A stretch of 64,000 nucleotides of DNA from Apiospora phragmitis (GCA_038363925.1 JAQQWL010000004.1:1612001-1676000); one strand, 5' to 3'. Positions 20,120 to 33,673 are shown, numbered from the stretch's first letter. The notes: a model not told the origin generated them from the sequence alone. Program-made: numbers and translations.

Positions 20120-23100
20120 GGGCCAAATATTCTAGCATATCCACGGCGAGGCGCGAGAGGGTTCGGATGTAGGAAGCGTTTGGCGCGACTGTCAAGACGA
20201 AGAGGGAGGGCTCATGCGTCGGGTGTTGGTTGACGTCAGTCAGCAAGCAATCAGGTTGAAGCCAGCAATGCTGCTTTGGAGACGGAGAGGTGGAGTAAGC
20301 GTGACAATTGGAAGTCAGGTCATCCAAGATGTCGGTCGGTAGGAGGTAAGAATGACTTCTCCCAACTTGAGAAGACTGTTGAATAATGCAAAAGAAGGAA
20401 TCAGTTGGGCACTGATGGGGCAAAAAGGTTCGCGAGGACGGTTGGGAGCGTAGCTTAGGGCAGCTTCTTGAGGCTCGAGTTGGACTGACGACCTCAACAA
20501 GACGATTGTCGGCCTCTGTTGACGTGGAGAGCTCTGAAGCCAATTATTTGCCTGCAAGCTGGAGGTGGAGGATGTGGGGGGGATAATGGATTGCGTGCGA
20601 TAAGATAAGGTCGTCGTGTGGCTTGAAGTTACCGCAAGCCACCATTGATTGTCGTGCACACCATTCCTTACCTCTTACCTAAGTAAGTATTAGTGTGCGG
20701 ACGGGCGGCAGGCCCTCAATGCAGAAATGGACTTTTGGTGGTCCATATCGACTTTTTACATCGATTTTTAGAATTCGCACGTTAACCAGTTGCCGGTTTC
20801 CGTGTCGCGGCGGAGGCTGGATCATGGAAAAAGTACAGTACCTACCTACGCATACGTCAACTGTAAGCAGTAGTCACAAGAATGGACACAATTGCATTAG
20901 AGGTGGCAAGCACCAGAATTAGCCGGTGATAGTTATGCTATTCGCCAGTCGGCAGCCCAATACGCCGGACCATCCAATCGGTCTGGTCCCAAATGCCTGC
21001 GAACAATTGTTTAACCTAATCCATCACGTTCTCGAGTCTGTAGTGGACAGTAGGGAGAGCTCATTGTTGCGATCAGATGCTACGGTCTTCGAGGTAGTAT
21101 TCATTCGGGAGGCAACTCTACCACTTCCTCCCCAATGTCGTCATATGAACAGACGTCGGGCTTTTCCAGCTTAGCACCACAAAATTGCCCAGTATTGTTT
21201 GTTGTTTACTTGTCACGAAGTTCGACCGATCAACGATCTTCTTATTTCTAGGTATGCCCAAGCATGCCCGAACTCTAAGTTTCCTGCTTCGCTAGCTGGG
21301 CGACGATCAGCGGTCAAACCACCAAGGGGACCCTCCAAGCCATTCCACTTCCCTTTTTCCAACGTACTTGGTTAGAATAGATGAAGTGTCGCCCAAAGCC
21401 CCAAAGCCCCAGAGGCCCAAAGCTCGTCGGCCTTTGGCGCAGATACGCTTTTTCAGCCATGTAATTGCGCTGGAAACCTTGATCGGGGGTTTCCCAAGCC
21501 GCTGGGATATCTAATTAAAGACCTCACCTCACGTAGAGCCGTAACAGACCGCAGCTATGAGCGCGTACATCAAAGCTTCTCGGAAGATCCCTGGCTGAAG
21601 AGAGAATTGTACCGTCCTGTCTTGGCCCCTTCTATGTCAGGCAGCCGCATTCCTCGGTCGCCGCGGCCTTCAGAGGCTGTGAGCATCCCGTCTCCATGGC
21701 CATGTTGACAAAGGGTCGCCATGTGATGTCGATTAGCCAGCGCTTGGAAGTATTCCGTCTGCTCGCGACTCAGGATGGCCACGAGTAGGTACAAAGCCGC
21801 TGCGGCTCAACTTCAGAACTCCGCACCTACATGGGCTCCGGGTAAGCCTTTGCCGGTCAAATAATGCAGTATCCATGTGCGCATCGCTGTATGCCTGCTT
21901 CTGTTGATGGATGTGACCTCATTCGGTTTGTTTTTGGCCACCGCAGAGTCGAGAGAGCGGAATCCAGTATTGAATAGACCTAGAGCAAGTAGCGTCGTCG
22001 TATGCGTGGCAACGAAAATAATGATGGGTTCATTTGGGAAATGAGCTCGTCGGCCGATGTCTTCCCAATGTGCAATAATACACATTTGTCAGCTCGCTTG
22101 CAGTTCATGTTGTAGTTGCTTTTAGCGAGCCAAGTAACATTTGAAAGCTCGTGAGTCGATCTGTGATCGCGAGCCCAAACAACCATGAATGCAACAGTCG
22201 TCCCACTCAAGTCAGCAGAAAAGAAGGGGAAAGGCTCTATTTTGTATTCAATGTCACCCACCATGCTACGACCGGGTTTCATGTATGTAGACCAAACAGT
22301 GTGCAGGTTTTGGCGGGCTCCTTCAATTGACAGCTCACGTGCCCAACCAGCTCCTGCAGGAATGACGAGGGAGACGGGCAGGAAAGGGACAGGTGATCAA
22401 GGGCGTAAACCGCGATGGGCAGCGGCTAAACTCGGTTGCTTGGCATCGACTTCGCCCGTGGACCAGACTTCACATAATTCAAGGGGCTAGCAGCTGGGCA
22501 GAAACCTCTAGCGCTTAGTGCCATGCACCTACTCGTTTTTGACCCAGCCGGACCGTGGCGGTGATCAGAGGAACGGGGCAAAGCGGACCCTCCGACTCGG
22601 TGGTGGGGCCGTAAAATCCTTCATTCTGACCCACTTGTGGCCTCATCTCCCGACTGATTAGCATTGATCAGCCAACTGAGCCGCTCGTCTCATTGGACCA
22701 CTGCAACTTTCCCCCCCTAGTCACTGGCCCCCTTGGGACATCCGGCTAGTCATACAAACCAAGGTCTCATTTATATCATTACGTTATTTCTTGGTGTGTT
22801 TGCCCGCCATGATCATGGATTGTACAATTGTCGGAAGCAGGTAGTCTTGGAAGTGTTGAGGTCGGGCGGGTCATGTACATACATTGGATAGTTCTAGTCA
22901 GGGCGGGCCGTCAGTCGGCCTTGCAGCCTATGTTACTTACCTCCTAGGTAACAACCATGAGCCCACCAGCAGTAGCCCAGCAGTAAAACCCGTTAATCAA
23001 TCAGCAAGCCGATGACTAGTAGTACATACCACAGGAGTGGCTTGTGGCAATTAACTGGTAGCTAGGCGTTTTACTTGTCAGGATTCTAGAAGGACGGTTT

Positions 23101-25382
23101 GGGCACCGGGCTGTTCCATGATGTGGTTCAGCTGTGTCGACCTACTGGTAGTGCAGTAGTAATTTGTGTTGGTCAGCCACCTCAGACTCACTCAGTTCTC
23201 GGCGGTACTAAGTGTAGCCTGCAGCTCTGGGTTTGGGCTGTGCACGAATACCCCCTCATTGTCACAATGCTTTGGGCTGGGCATTGGGATTCACCGAGAG
23301 GCTGTTACGGCTAACATACATACATGTTCCTTGTCCGCAATGCGGTCAGAAGGCTCAAGGTGGGCTCATGGATGGCGGTGGTCACTAACAACTTGGTGTT
23401 TCGGCCTCAAAAATTTATTTGATGGACTCAATGTGTCGTTGCCTGAAATCCTAAAAAATAAACCCTTGTTCTGCCATTTCCATTACATACATGCATTCGG
23501 TTTATCCCCCATTTTCTTATGGTTTCTTTTATTATTGGCCAATTGGTACTGATTTATTCGAATCACACGTGATTGGAAATGGTTTTGGATTAGGTGTCGA
23601 CTAACAAGTGAAAAAAAGATTGACAGACGAACTTGATCAACAGGTTTATCCACCACAGGAATCTGCCATCCTGTCTGTCTACAGGCGTTCGGGCATTTTT
23701 CTCTCGTTCGGCGAGTCCGCAGTTCGGTTCCGCATGGTGCAACACGACCAGCGTCGGAAGCATGCTCTGACATTGGACGATTTTTCCTTCAATATCTCTG
23801 CCTGCGTCTGCCACGCACACTGCCTGGGCCTCTAGGCCTCTGAGAGCTGAGCAATGCGAGCCAAGATGGTTCGGCGAGAAAGTGGCTTGACCCAGGACCC
23901 AATCAGAGGCGGTTTGGTTGCAAGGGAGGCTTGCCAATTGCGACATTTAAAATCAAACCCTTCCAGGGTTGACTTCCAAGACTCGCTAGCGTCGGGCGCG
24001 GGGCCAAGGGTCAAATCTGTGTGCGTCGGAAAATCTGGGTGGGTACGAAGCGAGGGTCAGGACGTGAACATGCTCGTACCAAAATAAAGGTGGGTGCGTA
24101 GACTGGTCCCGACGTCATCTCTCTGGGGTGGATGTCTTGGTTTGGATTTAGTCCAGGAATCTTCCCCAGACACCAGACCGGCCAGGGACGAAGGAAGCAA
24201 AAGAATGCATAGAGAAAGGCAGAGAGGGAAAAACGGTGCAAGTCTAGTGGTCTAGCAGAATCCGTCGATTGGGCTTTAATTTGATTGCAGCAAATACCAG
24301 CAACTGTCGGCTAAGAGAGGCAGGCTGGTTCATGGCATACCTACCTACCGAGCTTCTTCATTGACCGTGGCCGAAACCTCTCCCTATCTCTTCCTCCCAC
24401 TCCGCCCTACGCTTTGATACGTACGTACGATGAGGATCTATCTGCTGCACCACACAGTGACCACTGCAGGAACTATCCCCTTGTACGAAGCAACCTAGAC
24501 TAAAACAATTGGAACATTGGAACGGGAGAGATGGGCCACAGGCCAGCCACGCTTACTACAAGATGTCATCTTCCAGTAGATGCACGTTCCAGCATGGGGT
24601 AAAGCCAGGATACGGACCAGGATGCGACCAGGATGCGGCCAGGGTATAATTCGACTGGGCAAAGTAAAATGGGATATATTTTTTTATCAGTTAACATGGG
24701 CAGTCACCCTCTGCCCATGTCGCTAGTCTGGTTCGAGGGTGTGTTTTTTCCACCCACACTATGTAGATAACGCGACAAGCGCAGTCAGCTTCTGATCAGC
24801 CTCTCGTAGCAATCCGATCATAGGCCCAGACGCTGCGACTGCTCTGATAGGTTGTGCACTCCCATTCTGGTCAGTGGTCCCAGTCGGCCCCCCCTCCGAA
24901 CCCTATCCTCTGGCTACTGCACGTATGTATGTACCGTACCGTACATTCTATCTACATACATGCAGCGGCACACCCCTCCCCCGGCCCCCCCCATCCTAAC
25001 GGATACTAGCTGCCAGAGGAAAATACAAGACCCACCATCCCTGCTCTCTCTCCCATGTCCCCTGTCTATCCACTCTTCCCATCATTGACCAATCCCCTCG
25101 GCCGCGCGCGCGCCTCTGAGGGCGAGAAGAGGGACGCAACGCAGATACTCGACAAGACCCAGAGGAGGTGCGCATTGAGAGTAGGTATCCAAGAGTGGTG
25201 CCGTCCTCTATTTCTCGCTTTTGCAAGCAGGCTAGGTAACCTACGTAGGCGAATCTTGGAATTTCTGGATCTGCATAAGTACGCCGTCTTTCCCGTGGTC
25301 GGTTCCCCGTCTCGAAACCTTTCCTCTTTCACTCTTTCTCACCCATTCCTATATTGGCTTCCAACTGTTCAACTCGGTAAAG
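20120..25382. other. 5.3-kb divergent intergenic region, DCP2 to permease
   Basis: No gene is supported. The frames are short, overlap on both strands and lack recognisable domains or matched splice sites. It must hold the DCP2 promoter at the left and the permease promoter at the right. Runs of TACATACA, CCTACC and GTACCGTACCGTAC type occur near 24330 and 24920-24965. The last 350 bases before the permease are pyrimidine-rich, typical of a fungal 5' UTR. Confidence 0.5.
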
Positions 25383-27306
25383 ATGGCTCCCTCCTCTCAC
25401 AAGTCCGAATCCAAGGAGACCGGCAGCGGCTACGTGCGGGATTCCGACGATGTTGCTACCGGCCATGTCGTCGAGAACGCCGACGGCCTCGTTCGCCGGC
25501 TCAACAACCGTCAAATCCAATTGATCGCCGTCGGTGGCTCTATCGGCACTGCTCTCTTCGTCAGCATCGGCCAAGGTCTCTACAATGCCGGCCCGGCCAG
25601 TCTCTTCCTTGCCTACCTCCTCTACAGCTGCATGCTCGGTCTCGTCAACAACTGCATGGCCGAGATGGCCACCTACATGCCCGTCAGTGGAGGATTCATC
25701 CGAATGGCCGGCAAGTGGGTCGATGAGGCCTTCGGCTTCATGGCCGGCTGGAACTTCTTCCTTTACGAGGCTCTCCTGATTCCCTTTGAGATCACTGCCC
25801 TGAATATTGTCCTATCCTTTTGGCGTGACGATATTCCTGCCGCCGCCGTTTGCTGCGCTTGTATCGTACTTTATGCGTGAGTTCTCACCGAGTACTAATC
25901 CTGCCCCTTGGCGCACCGAGTACTAATACGGCCTCCAGTCTGCTCAACATGGTAGCTGTCCGAGCCTATGGTGAGGCTGAATTCTGGCTTTCCGGAGGCA
26001 AACTCATCCTTATCATTATGCTATTCTCCTTCACCCTCGTCACTATGTGCGGTGGCAACCCAAAACACGATGCCTACGGTTTCCGCCACGTAAGTATATA
26101 TCATCCCCCCCGTTTCACAGTTCAGTCGTGGTGAGAATTGCGCGCGGTGCCCTGTTTTTCTTCCGGGCGTTTGTACTAGACAATTGCTGACACTATCGCA
26201 GTGGAGCGACCCCGGCCCTTTCCGCGAGTACCGTTCCACCGGCGGCTTGGGGCGCTGGGAGGGATTCTTAGCTGCTCTTTGGAACTCCTCGTTCACCATC
26301 GTCGGACCCGAATACATCTCCATGGTTGCTGCTGAGGCCAAGCGACCGAGTATACACATCAAGACTGCTTTCAAGACCGTCTACTACCGCTTTGGCGTTT
26401 TCTTCATCCTCGGAGCGCTCTGCGTTGGCATTGTTGTTCCCTACAACGCCAAGGCCCTCGCAGACCTCTACGACGGCAGCGGAAGCGGTGCCGGCACTGC
26501 TGCTGCCTCGCCCTATGTCATCGCCATGAACAATCTTGGAATCACCATTCTCCCCGACGTTACCAACGCCCTTATGCTTACTAGCATTTTCTCTGCCGGC
26601 AACACTTATACAGTAAGTCGATGTCCCCTCCCCCCCCCCCCGCCCCCCAACGTGCTCGGTTGTTAGTTTGCTGACTTCCCAATAGTACGCCGCTACACGC
26701 AGTCTCTTCGGTCTCGCTCTTGAAGGTCGCGCGCCGCGCTTCCTCCGCAAGACTCTCAAGAACGGAGTCCCGATCTGGTGCTTTGCTGTTACCATGTGCT
26801 TCCCCGTTCTGTCGTTCCTGTCGCTCGGCAGCGGTAGCAGCGAGGTTTTGACATGGCTGGTAACCCTGATCACCGCTGGTGGTGTCATCAACTTCATTGT
26901 GATGTGTGTCACCTACATCTTCTTCTACCGTGCTTGCATGGCTCAAGGTGTGGACCGCCAGTCTTTCCCGTACACTGGCTGGTTCCAGCCTTACAGTGCC
27001 TACATTGCTCTCGCCTTTGAGACGTGTGTGGTGTTTTGCTACGGTTACGCCAGCTTCTCGCCTTGGAGTACGAAGGACTTCTTTGTGAACTACACGATGG
27101 TGATTCTGGCGCCTGTTTTGTTCTGCTTCTGGAAGCTTTTGAAGCGCACCAAGTTCGTCAAGCCCCTTGAGGCGGACCTGGTCTGGGACCGTCTCATCAT
27201 TGACGCATATGAGGCTTCCTTCACCCACGCTCCTGTGGGATTCTGGACCGAGGTGCTGCAGATGTTTGGGCTCCGAAAACAAAGCAGGGAACCCAGCAAG
27301 GTTTAA
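25383..27306 (+). CDS. Amino-acid permease (APC superfamily, YAT family)
   Basis: A plasma-membrane proton-coupled amino-acid importer. Four exons: 25383-25876, 25939-26089, 26202-26612 and 26686-27306; phases fit and give 558 residues. After a hydrophilic N-terminus, the family signature RQIQLIAVGGSIGTALFVSIG opens transmembrane segment 1. VNNCMAEMATYMPVSGGFIR and FMAGWNFFLYEALLIPFEIT follow. The central segment has GPEYISMVAAEAKRPSIHI and TLWNSS-like ALWNSSFTIVG, typical of amino-acid permeases. About 12 hydrophobic segments can be seen. The C-terminus is cytosolic-like (KTLKNG and RKQSREPSKV). Substrate cannot be deduced; the family includes general and dicarboxylic amino-acid carriers. 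Intron 3 contains a run of 12 C residues. Confidence 0.93.
26630..26641 (+). repeat. Poly-C run in permease intron 3
   Basis: Twelve consecutive C bases just after the donor site of intron 3, a place where read-length errors are likely but harmless to the protein. Confidence 0.9.
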
Positions 27307-28920
27307 AGTCGAATTTACAGTAAATGTGAGAAATGCGTGACGATGGCGTTTTGGATCGAAGATACCCTGTTTGCGCTCTCTTCCACAAGAGGCTTGACGC
27401 AACAATGGAATTATTTGTCTTAGCCCGGAATTTATTATCAAAAATCCCCCCCAATATTGTTTCAACTCTACAAGGTCTCTCGGTTGTGACATTTATACTC
27501 TTCTTTTTTCCAATCTCTCCGTGGTACTATGTTTGTGTGTGCATCTATGCGTTGTTTTCTTGACTACGGATATCAGCTGGCCAAGGATCTGTTGAAATGC
27601 ATGCTAATATCGTTGAAGAAATTGAAAGAGAGATTCTTTACTTTTATTCGCCAATCACCAATACAGATATGGTTCGCTTCTGTCCATCGCCAAACCACGG
27701 CCATCAAGCCAACGTGCCGATAATCGCGCATTGCCCCTGAAACGTTCGTTGTTGGCATCACTGGCGACCGTGATTCCTCGGCGAGCCAGCATGGGGCCTA
27801 TGGCGGTATGTGGTTCATGGAGATTGCCGTCTGTGGGGACCTCAGGGATCCAACCCATCCCTTGACACTTGCAACAAACAAGTCATGTATTATTTGCCTG
27901 ATTTGACCGCTTTTACCTTTTCTCGTGTGTCTGAATCCGAGCTCTTGGCTGCCTGAAAATTGGCCAAAACCCCATGTGGGCATTTCTCCAAATCCCAAAA
28001 CCGAAATCCTGGAGAAAGTCGATCCGTGACGCAACCACGGACTTGGTTTTTAGTGCATACGCACGCAAGTCAATTGTCAGTCAGTCAGTCAGTCAGTCAG
28101 TCAGTCAGGGTTCTTTTTCTGGCACACGACGGATACCACCTGCAAGGACCGCCGGCCCTCTTGGCTACATCAACGTTTATCCTGGAGGAGTAAAGTCTTT
28201 CGGTCCCCTGACGGGTTGCACCGAACTCAGGGACAGACACCGCACAGCCGCTTACTCTAACCATACTCGGACTTACTACTACGCCTCACTCACCACCACC
28301 TCGCTTGGGGGGTTGGTTTGATACCCAGACTCCTATTTTCCCCATCTATCTACTACCACTACACTACCACTATCTATACTACATACATATCTGATCGATC
28401 GCTATCAAATATATCTACCGCCCACTACCATCCAAGCTCCGCACCTAATCTACGGGAACCAACCCCAAACAACCCCTCCCGGTCTCTCTCTCCCTCCCCC
28501 GCAAAATATAGATACGTACCTTGCGCTGTATACTGGATACATACTAGGTACTGCTGCGCATTGCTTCTTATCTATCGCCTTGGCTTGCCGCTACTACTAC
28601 TACTGCACTGTGCTACCACGGTTCACACTTGCAAAGTTGCATCCTGGTGTGCAGGTGTGCCGCGCGCGACTGGGGCTGAGACGGACGGGGAGATAAGGAA
28701 ACCGCTTCCGTGTGCCGCGCACACGCATAAGCCCTGCTGAGGCTGCGGCTGCGGCTGTCTGGTCGGAGCTGGAAACGGACAAAAACGGGTAGCGAGTTAG
28801 CGAGCGGGAAGATAAGCCCAAGAGAGTAAAAAGGCGCACACGCAACGCAAACTCCGACTCACTACCTACCTCCTGCCAAGAGGCGAGGGAAGCAAGGAAA
28901 GGAAAAGAAAGGAGAAGACC
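27307..28920. other. Intergenic, permease to PHS1
   Basis: It holds the permease 3' UTR and the PHS1 promoter. It contains a perfect (TCAG)8 microsatellite at 28077-28108 and CTAC/CATAC-rich sequence at about 28340-28400. No gene is seen. Confidence 0.55.
28077..28108. repeat. (TCAG)8 microsatellite
   Basis: Eight perfect tandem copies of TCAG. The unit is too short and lacks spacers, so it is not a CRISPR array. Confidence 0.95.
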
Positions 28921-29986
28921 ATGGCGCTCATCAACGCGACGACGAAAAAATGGATCTACCTCATCACCTACAACACCCTCTCGTTCCTGCTGTGGACCCT
29001 CGTCACGCTCCGCGCCGTGAGGGTGCTGGTGCTCGGCCCCGACACGGACGAGTATGACGACGCGGCCGACGGCAGTTTGTACCGGCAGCTGCCGTTCCCC
29101 TTTTTGGCCTTCACCCAGACCCTGGCGTTCCTCGAGGTGGCGCACGCGGCGCTGGGGCTCGTGGGCGCGTCGGCCGCGACCACGGTGCTGCAGATTGGGG
29201 GGAAGAACCTTGTGGTAAGCTACTAGCCTCTCTATGCTTTCTTTTTCTTCGGTATTGTTCGTTCTATTTTGCATCTATCTCTCCACTACCGATGTGTATG
29301 TGTGTCTTAGTCCTAGGTGCGGGTGTGTCCTACCTCGGGATATACAGATATGTGCATGTATCATGTCTCGCTGTCCGCCTAGCCACTAGGGGGGGAGGCG
29401 TCTCAAGAACGTCTAAAGCCGCACTTGTTCTAACGCCCGGCGATCTAGGTATGGACCGTCATGGCGCGGTTCCCGGAACTCTTCCTGGGCACCGATAACG
29501 AAGGTAACAGCTTATGGGGCCAAAGGGGTGGCCCAACGGGTTTCGCGGGCTGTGTCCTGGCCTGGGGCTGCTCGGAGATGATTCGGTATGCCTTCTTCGT
29601 CGGGCAGCTGCTCAGGGGCGAGCCCTTCGGCTGGATCAAGTGGCTGCGGTACAACGCTTTCCTGGTCCTCTACCCTGTCGGCCTCGTCAGCGAGGCTTGG
29701 CTGGTCTATCTCGCCTCGTGCGGGCCTCGGATATCGGCCCCGTATATCGGGGTTATCTATTCCTGGGTTTGCTGACCTATCTGCCCGGTAAGCAGTCTCT
29801 CACTCTCTTGCTAGTTATTGTCCTATGCTTATGCTTTCCGCATCTGGAAATCGTTTGCACCCGAACCATCCCCCTCCCCCACACCCCTGGCTGATAAGCT
29901 GACTGACGTATTCCCCGACAGCTGGGCCGTATCTCTTTACCCATATGCTAAAGCAGCGCCGACGTGCTGTTCAAAGAAGAACATAG
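28921..29986 (+). CDS. PHS1: Very-long-chain 3-hydroxyacyl-CoA dehydratase PHS1 (frame interrupted)
   Basis: An ER membrane enzyme that dehydrates 3-hydroxyacyl-CoA in very-long-chain fatty-acid elongation. Exons are 28921-29214, 29449-29787 and 29922-29986. The family motif LYPVGLVSEAWLVYLA contains the conserved Tyr and Glu of the active site. The hydrophobic profile fits about six membrane segments, and the tail HMLKQRRRAVQRRT is Arg-rich as in relatives. As written, exon 2 runs into a stop at 29773. One extra G in the GGG at 29722-29724 restores SDIGPVYRGYLFLGLLTYLP, and with it the exon 2/3 phase fits and the protein has 232 residues (yeast 217). Because this gene is essential in yeast, a base-calling error is more likely than a true mutation. 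Confidence 0.85.
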
Positions 29987-31179
29987 ACAAATGCGATCGG
30001 CTTGTCATGAAACAAGCAAGTTGTCGATCATAAGATAATAGAAAAGTGGGATGGATTAATTGACAGGCTACTAGACTCTAAGAAGAAATAGAAAAAGAGG
30101 GAAATCATATTCCTCATCCACCTATATCGAGCCTGCCCATTGCTTAGCTTACCGTTCTTAGTCGTCATCATCGCTATGCTATGGAAACCTGGAAAAATGT
30201 CCCGAATGCTGCGTCCCGTACCCTTCCCCCCTAGGGTGGAGTCGCCGAAGAAGATGCGCTGCGCATGCGCCGACGTAAAAATAACCGCCCTCGGGAGGGC
30301 TGGGCCCGCTGGCGAGCTCTCCCGTAAAGGTTGAGACGTTGATCCACCTCGTCATGTCGTACTGCGGGAGGCCCCGGGCAGGCTTCCCAGGGTCGGCACG
30401 CCCCATACGCATATGCATCGATAACCTATAAAGATGTCTTCACAGTCAGCGTGGACCGTAGGGAATTCGGCGGGGTCGCCGGGGGGACCATGCCGATGTC
30501 AAAGTTGCGAGTACCGGCCACGTTGAGCTGCACGAGTGGGTGGGGGCTAGACCGTTGGGGAACTGGGCACGTATGTACATCATGGGGACATCGCGCATGC
30601 ATGCCTGCAACCCTGGGATAAGGGAAGGGATCGACATGGGACGCTGTTGGCGGTGGTGTCAGGTTCAAGTTCAGGTCTGCTCGGAACGGCGTGAAGTCGT
30701 CAGTATTTGGATACATCATTATTTACATGACGCCCTTGGCCAGTACGTTCTTCGTTTGGTCGCTATCTGAGCATGCGTTTCCCGGACCATACCAAATTAA
30801 CACCATTGCCCATGTATATGGCACTGGCATGTTTTCGATTGTCGTCCCTGGTCAAGTTCGAACTCTACAATGCAGGCACCGGGGACCACCGGATATGTAT
30901 GTGTCCTTTGAATAATTATATCCCGCATGGGTGAATGTGTATCGAGAAGCAAATCCCCTACTTGGTGAAACTGCACGCACGAAGGTGCATAAATATTCGT
31001 TGGCATCAGGCACCGCTACAAAACGTCTCAGTTCATCACTTCCCACTTTCCCACATGGCGATTTCGTTCACGTGATGAATATGGTCTATCAATTCGACAG
31101 AGCAGTATTCTACAACTCGCTATAACCCGACAAATACAGACTAAAAGAACACAAAGCAATAATGTCGACTTTTTCCCGC
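29987..31179. other. Convergent intergenic, PHS1 to acyl-CoA ligase
   Basis: Holds two 3' UTRs. Short unsupported frames only; no repeat of note. Confidence 0.5.
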
Positions 31180-33095
31180 CTATGTCCGCAGCTGGCCCTT
31201 CTTGGACCACTCCCGAAGCACGTTCTTCTGGATCTTGCCGGTGCTCGTCTTGGGCAGCTCCCGGACGACCTCGACCTCGCGGGGCACCATGAACTTGCTA
31301 ATGGCGCTCTGGCCCTTGGCCCAGTCGATGAGGCCCTGGCCCTCCAGCTGCCGGCTCTCCTTGACCGTGATGTAGGCCTTGGGCCGCTCGCCCCAGTGCG
31401 AGTCCGGGACGGCCACTACGCCGGCCTCCAGCACGTCCGGGTGTTGGACGAGCATGCTCTCCAACGCCACCGAGGATATGTTCTCACCGCCTAGTGGTAC
31501 CATGTCAGGCCAGGTTAGTATAAGAGTTACATACATACACGCTGTTGTTTTCCTCGAGGAGAGTTGGGGGTGGGAACTTACCGCTGATGATGATATCCTT
31601 GGCTCGATCCTGAATCTGCGCGCTCCCGTCTGGATGCCACGCGGCGAGGTCGCCCGAGTGCAGACCGCCCCCAAGGAACAGCTTCCTGGTGGCCTCGGGG
31701 TCCTTGTAGTAGCCCTTGGCGCAGATGTTGCCGAAGAAGACGATCTCGCCGATCTCCTTACCGTCCTTGGCGACGTCGACCAGCACGCCGTCCGGCTGGT
31801 CCGTCTTGACGACGCGGATGGGCAGGCTCGTGATGAAGCCGTGGCCCTGGCGCGCCATCTTGGCGTACTTGTCGGGCCGCGGCAACGCGTCCCACGCCGG
31901 CATTGGGTACCCCTTGGTGATGGGGCCGTACGTCTCCGTCATGCCGTAGACGTGCACGGGCTGCAGGTTGAGGTCCGTCATCTGCTCGAACAGGTGCGCT
32001 GTCGGCGGGCTGGCCGCCACCGTCACCTTGACCGGCTCGGGCAGCTTCTCGGCCTCGGGGGACGCGCACAGCAGCGTGTTGACGGTCGGGGCTGCGTTGA
32101 AGTGGGTGATCTTCTCCTCTTTCAGGAGCTTCCAGATCAGGGGGTAGTCGATCTTCCGTAGGCAGTAATGAGTTCCTCTTACAGCGGTTACTGACCAACT
32201 AATAGAGTTATATTAATTCATAATCCATTCTCAAAGGAAGAAGTATCGTTCTCTTCGTTCAGAGATTGATAAAACTTACGGAAACGTCCAACCCATGGCA
32301 TGGAACCTGTCTTTGCGTCAGTAACCCATTTTATCTTCTTGTCTGCTCAGTTGGATAGATCATAATACATACATGGGAAGGGTCCAGAGATACCTGCATC
32401 GACCGGTGCCATTGTAGTTGAGGCCCGACTCGATGATATTCGCCAGGCTGGCCAAGTACGCACCCCTATGCGTCATGACGACTCCCTTTGGCCGTGACGT
32501 GGTCCCCGACGTGAAGGGGATGGCGATGGTAGCGTCCTCATCGCCGCCGGCGCACCGCTGCGAATAGAGCCCCGCCCACCCCTTGCTCCCCTGCGCGACG
32601 TCGTGCTTAAGCCCCTCGAGCACAGCCTCGTCGAACTCGCCGCCGAGCTCCCCTCGGTCGCGTCCGTGTCGGCATCGACGATGAGCGGGACGCCGGCGTG
32701 CGCCTGCCTGAACTCGTCCAGCAGCGCGACGTACTCATGGTCGACGACGATGGCATCAACTTCCGCAAAGTCGAAGATGTACGTGATGTCCGCGGGCTTC
32801 AGCCGGTAATTGACGGGCACGATGACGCCGCCCGACGCCGCGATGCCGTAGATGCTCTCCAGGAAGGCCGGCGTATTCGTGGCCAAGACGCCGACGCGCC
32901 GGTACCCGTGCTTCTGCAGGTAGTAGGCGAGCCCCCGGGCGCGGTCCGCGAACTCGATGTAGGACCGCCTCAGGACGCGGTCGTTGGCGGTGACGTGATA
33001 GATGGCCGTCGCGTCGGGCTCGATGGACGCCGCGCGCTCCAGGAAGAACGTGGGCGAGAGCTGGTGGATGTGGTGGTTGTGGGTATACTCATTAT

Positions 33096-33127
<32 letters not shown>

Positions 33128-33219
33128 GTAGCTGGAGGAGGCGGCGCCGGTGCAGGCGGTTTCGAGGAACCCCCCAAATGCCCAAGGATACTCCTGAGGC
33201 GCGAGGTGGCTCCGGACAT
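31180..33219 (-). CDS. AMP-forming acyl-CoA ligase (frame interrupted)
   Basis: It activates a carboxylic acid with ATP to an acyl-CoA through an acyl-adenylate. Exons: 33219-32373, 32306-32280, 32198-31582 and 31490-31180. Motifs in order: IPFTSGTTSRPKGVVMTHRG (ATP/AMP signature), WTLPMFHAMGW across two introns, VYGMTETYGPITKGY, HSGDLAAWHPDG, the hinge DRAKDIIISGGENISS and the C-terminal catalytic Lys region LPKTSTGKIQKN. The N-terminus carries a run of alanines encoded by (CAG)10 read on the other strand. Exon 1 is interrupted: at 32650-32653 a run of four C bases (G on the coding strand) should be five, which joins TDATEG to ELGGEFDEAV. The corrected protein has 600 residues. The natural substrate is unknown; it resembles medium-chain or SidI-like ligases. 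No C-terminal PTS1 is present (ends QLRT). Confidence 0.85.
33096..33125. repeat. (CAG)10 triplet repeat within the ligase gene
   Basis: Ten perfect CAG units on the plus strand, read as alanine codons in the minus-strand ligase N-terminus. Length polymorphism would only change a polyalanine linker. Confidence 0.9.
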
Positions 33220-33673
33220 GACGATAGCCTCACTTTTGCTGCGGCTTTGAAGGCGGGTTTTTCCGACGATGATTACTGTGTAGCCACTGTGTTATATACC
33301 AGTCCAGGCAGTAGTAGTAGTAGTAGTATTAAACCCGTCTTGATGAGCTATTCACGTACAATCAGAGGGCGATGGTCAATACTAACGGTGCATACAAAGA
33401 CGTGTTTAATAACTTAGATAAAAGGGGAGTCAAGCCATTGCTAAAAGGGCATCACTCGGCAATGGGTGAGAAACGGTCAGAAGTTTACCCCAAGCTTTCG
33501 CTATGTCATTGGAGGCGGGCGCTGACTCCGTAGGCTCGGCCTAGGGGAACTGAGGTAGTATGCGGGGGAAGCCTACCACCAATGGTCCGGGGTAAAATGG
33601 GACTCAATCCCACCACACACTAGCTTCAACCAGCAAGGGATGTACATTCCCATCTCGCTCAGGCAGGTATCGT
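33220..33673. promoter_or_regulatory. Ligase promoter and APC4 3' flank
   Basis: 454 bases between the APC4 stop and the ligase start, both on the minus strand. It must contain the ligase promoter. A short AGT/TAG triplet run occurs near 33313-33328. No motif is assigned. Confidence 0.4.

Noticed and set aside
26581..27492. 303-codon minus-strand frame over the permease
   Set aside because: Antisense to permease exon 4; no domain, and the plus strand is clearly coding.
28077..28108. TCAG array as a possible CRISPR-like repeat
   Set aside because: Four-base perfect microsatellite without spacers in a eukaryotic genome.
31180..33219. Acyl-CoA ligase as part of a secondary-metabolite cluster
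   Set aside because: Neighbours are APC4, coatomer delta and PHS1, all core genes. No synthase or oxidase family is nearby.
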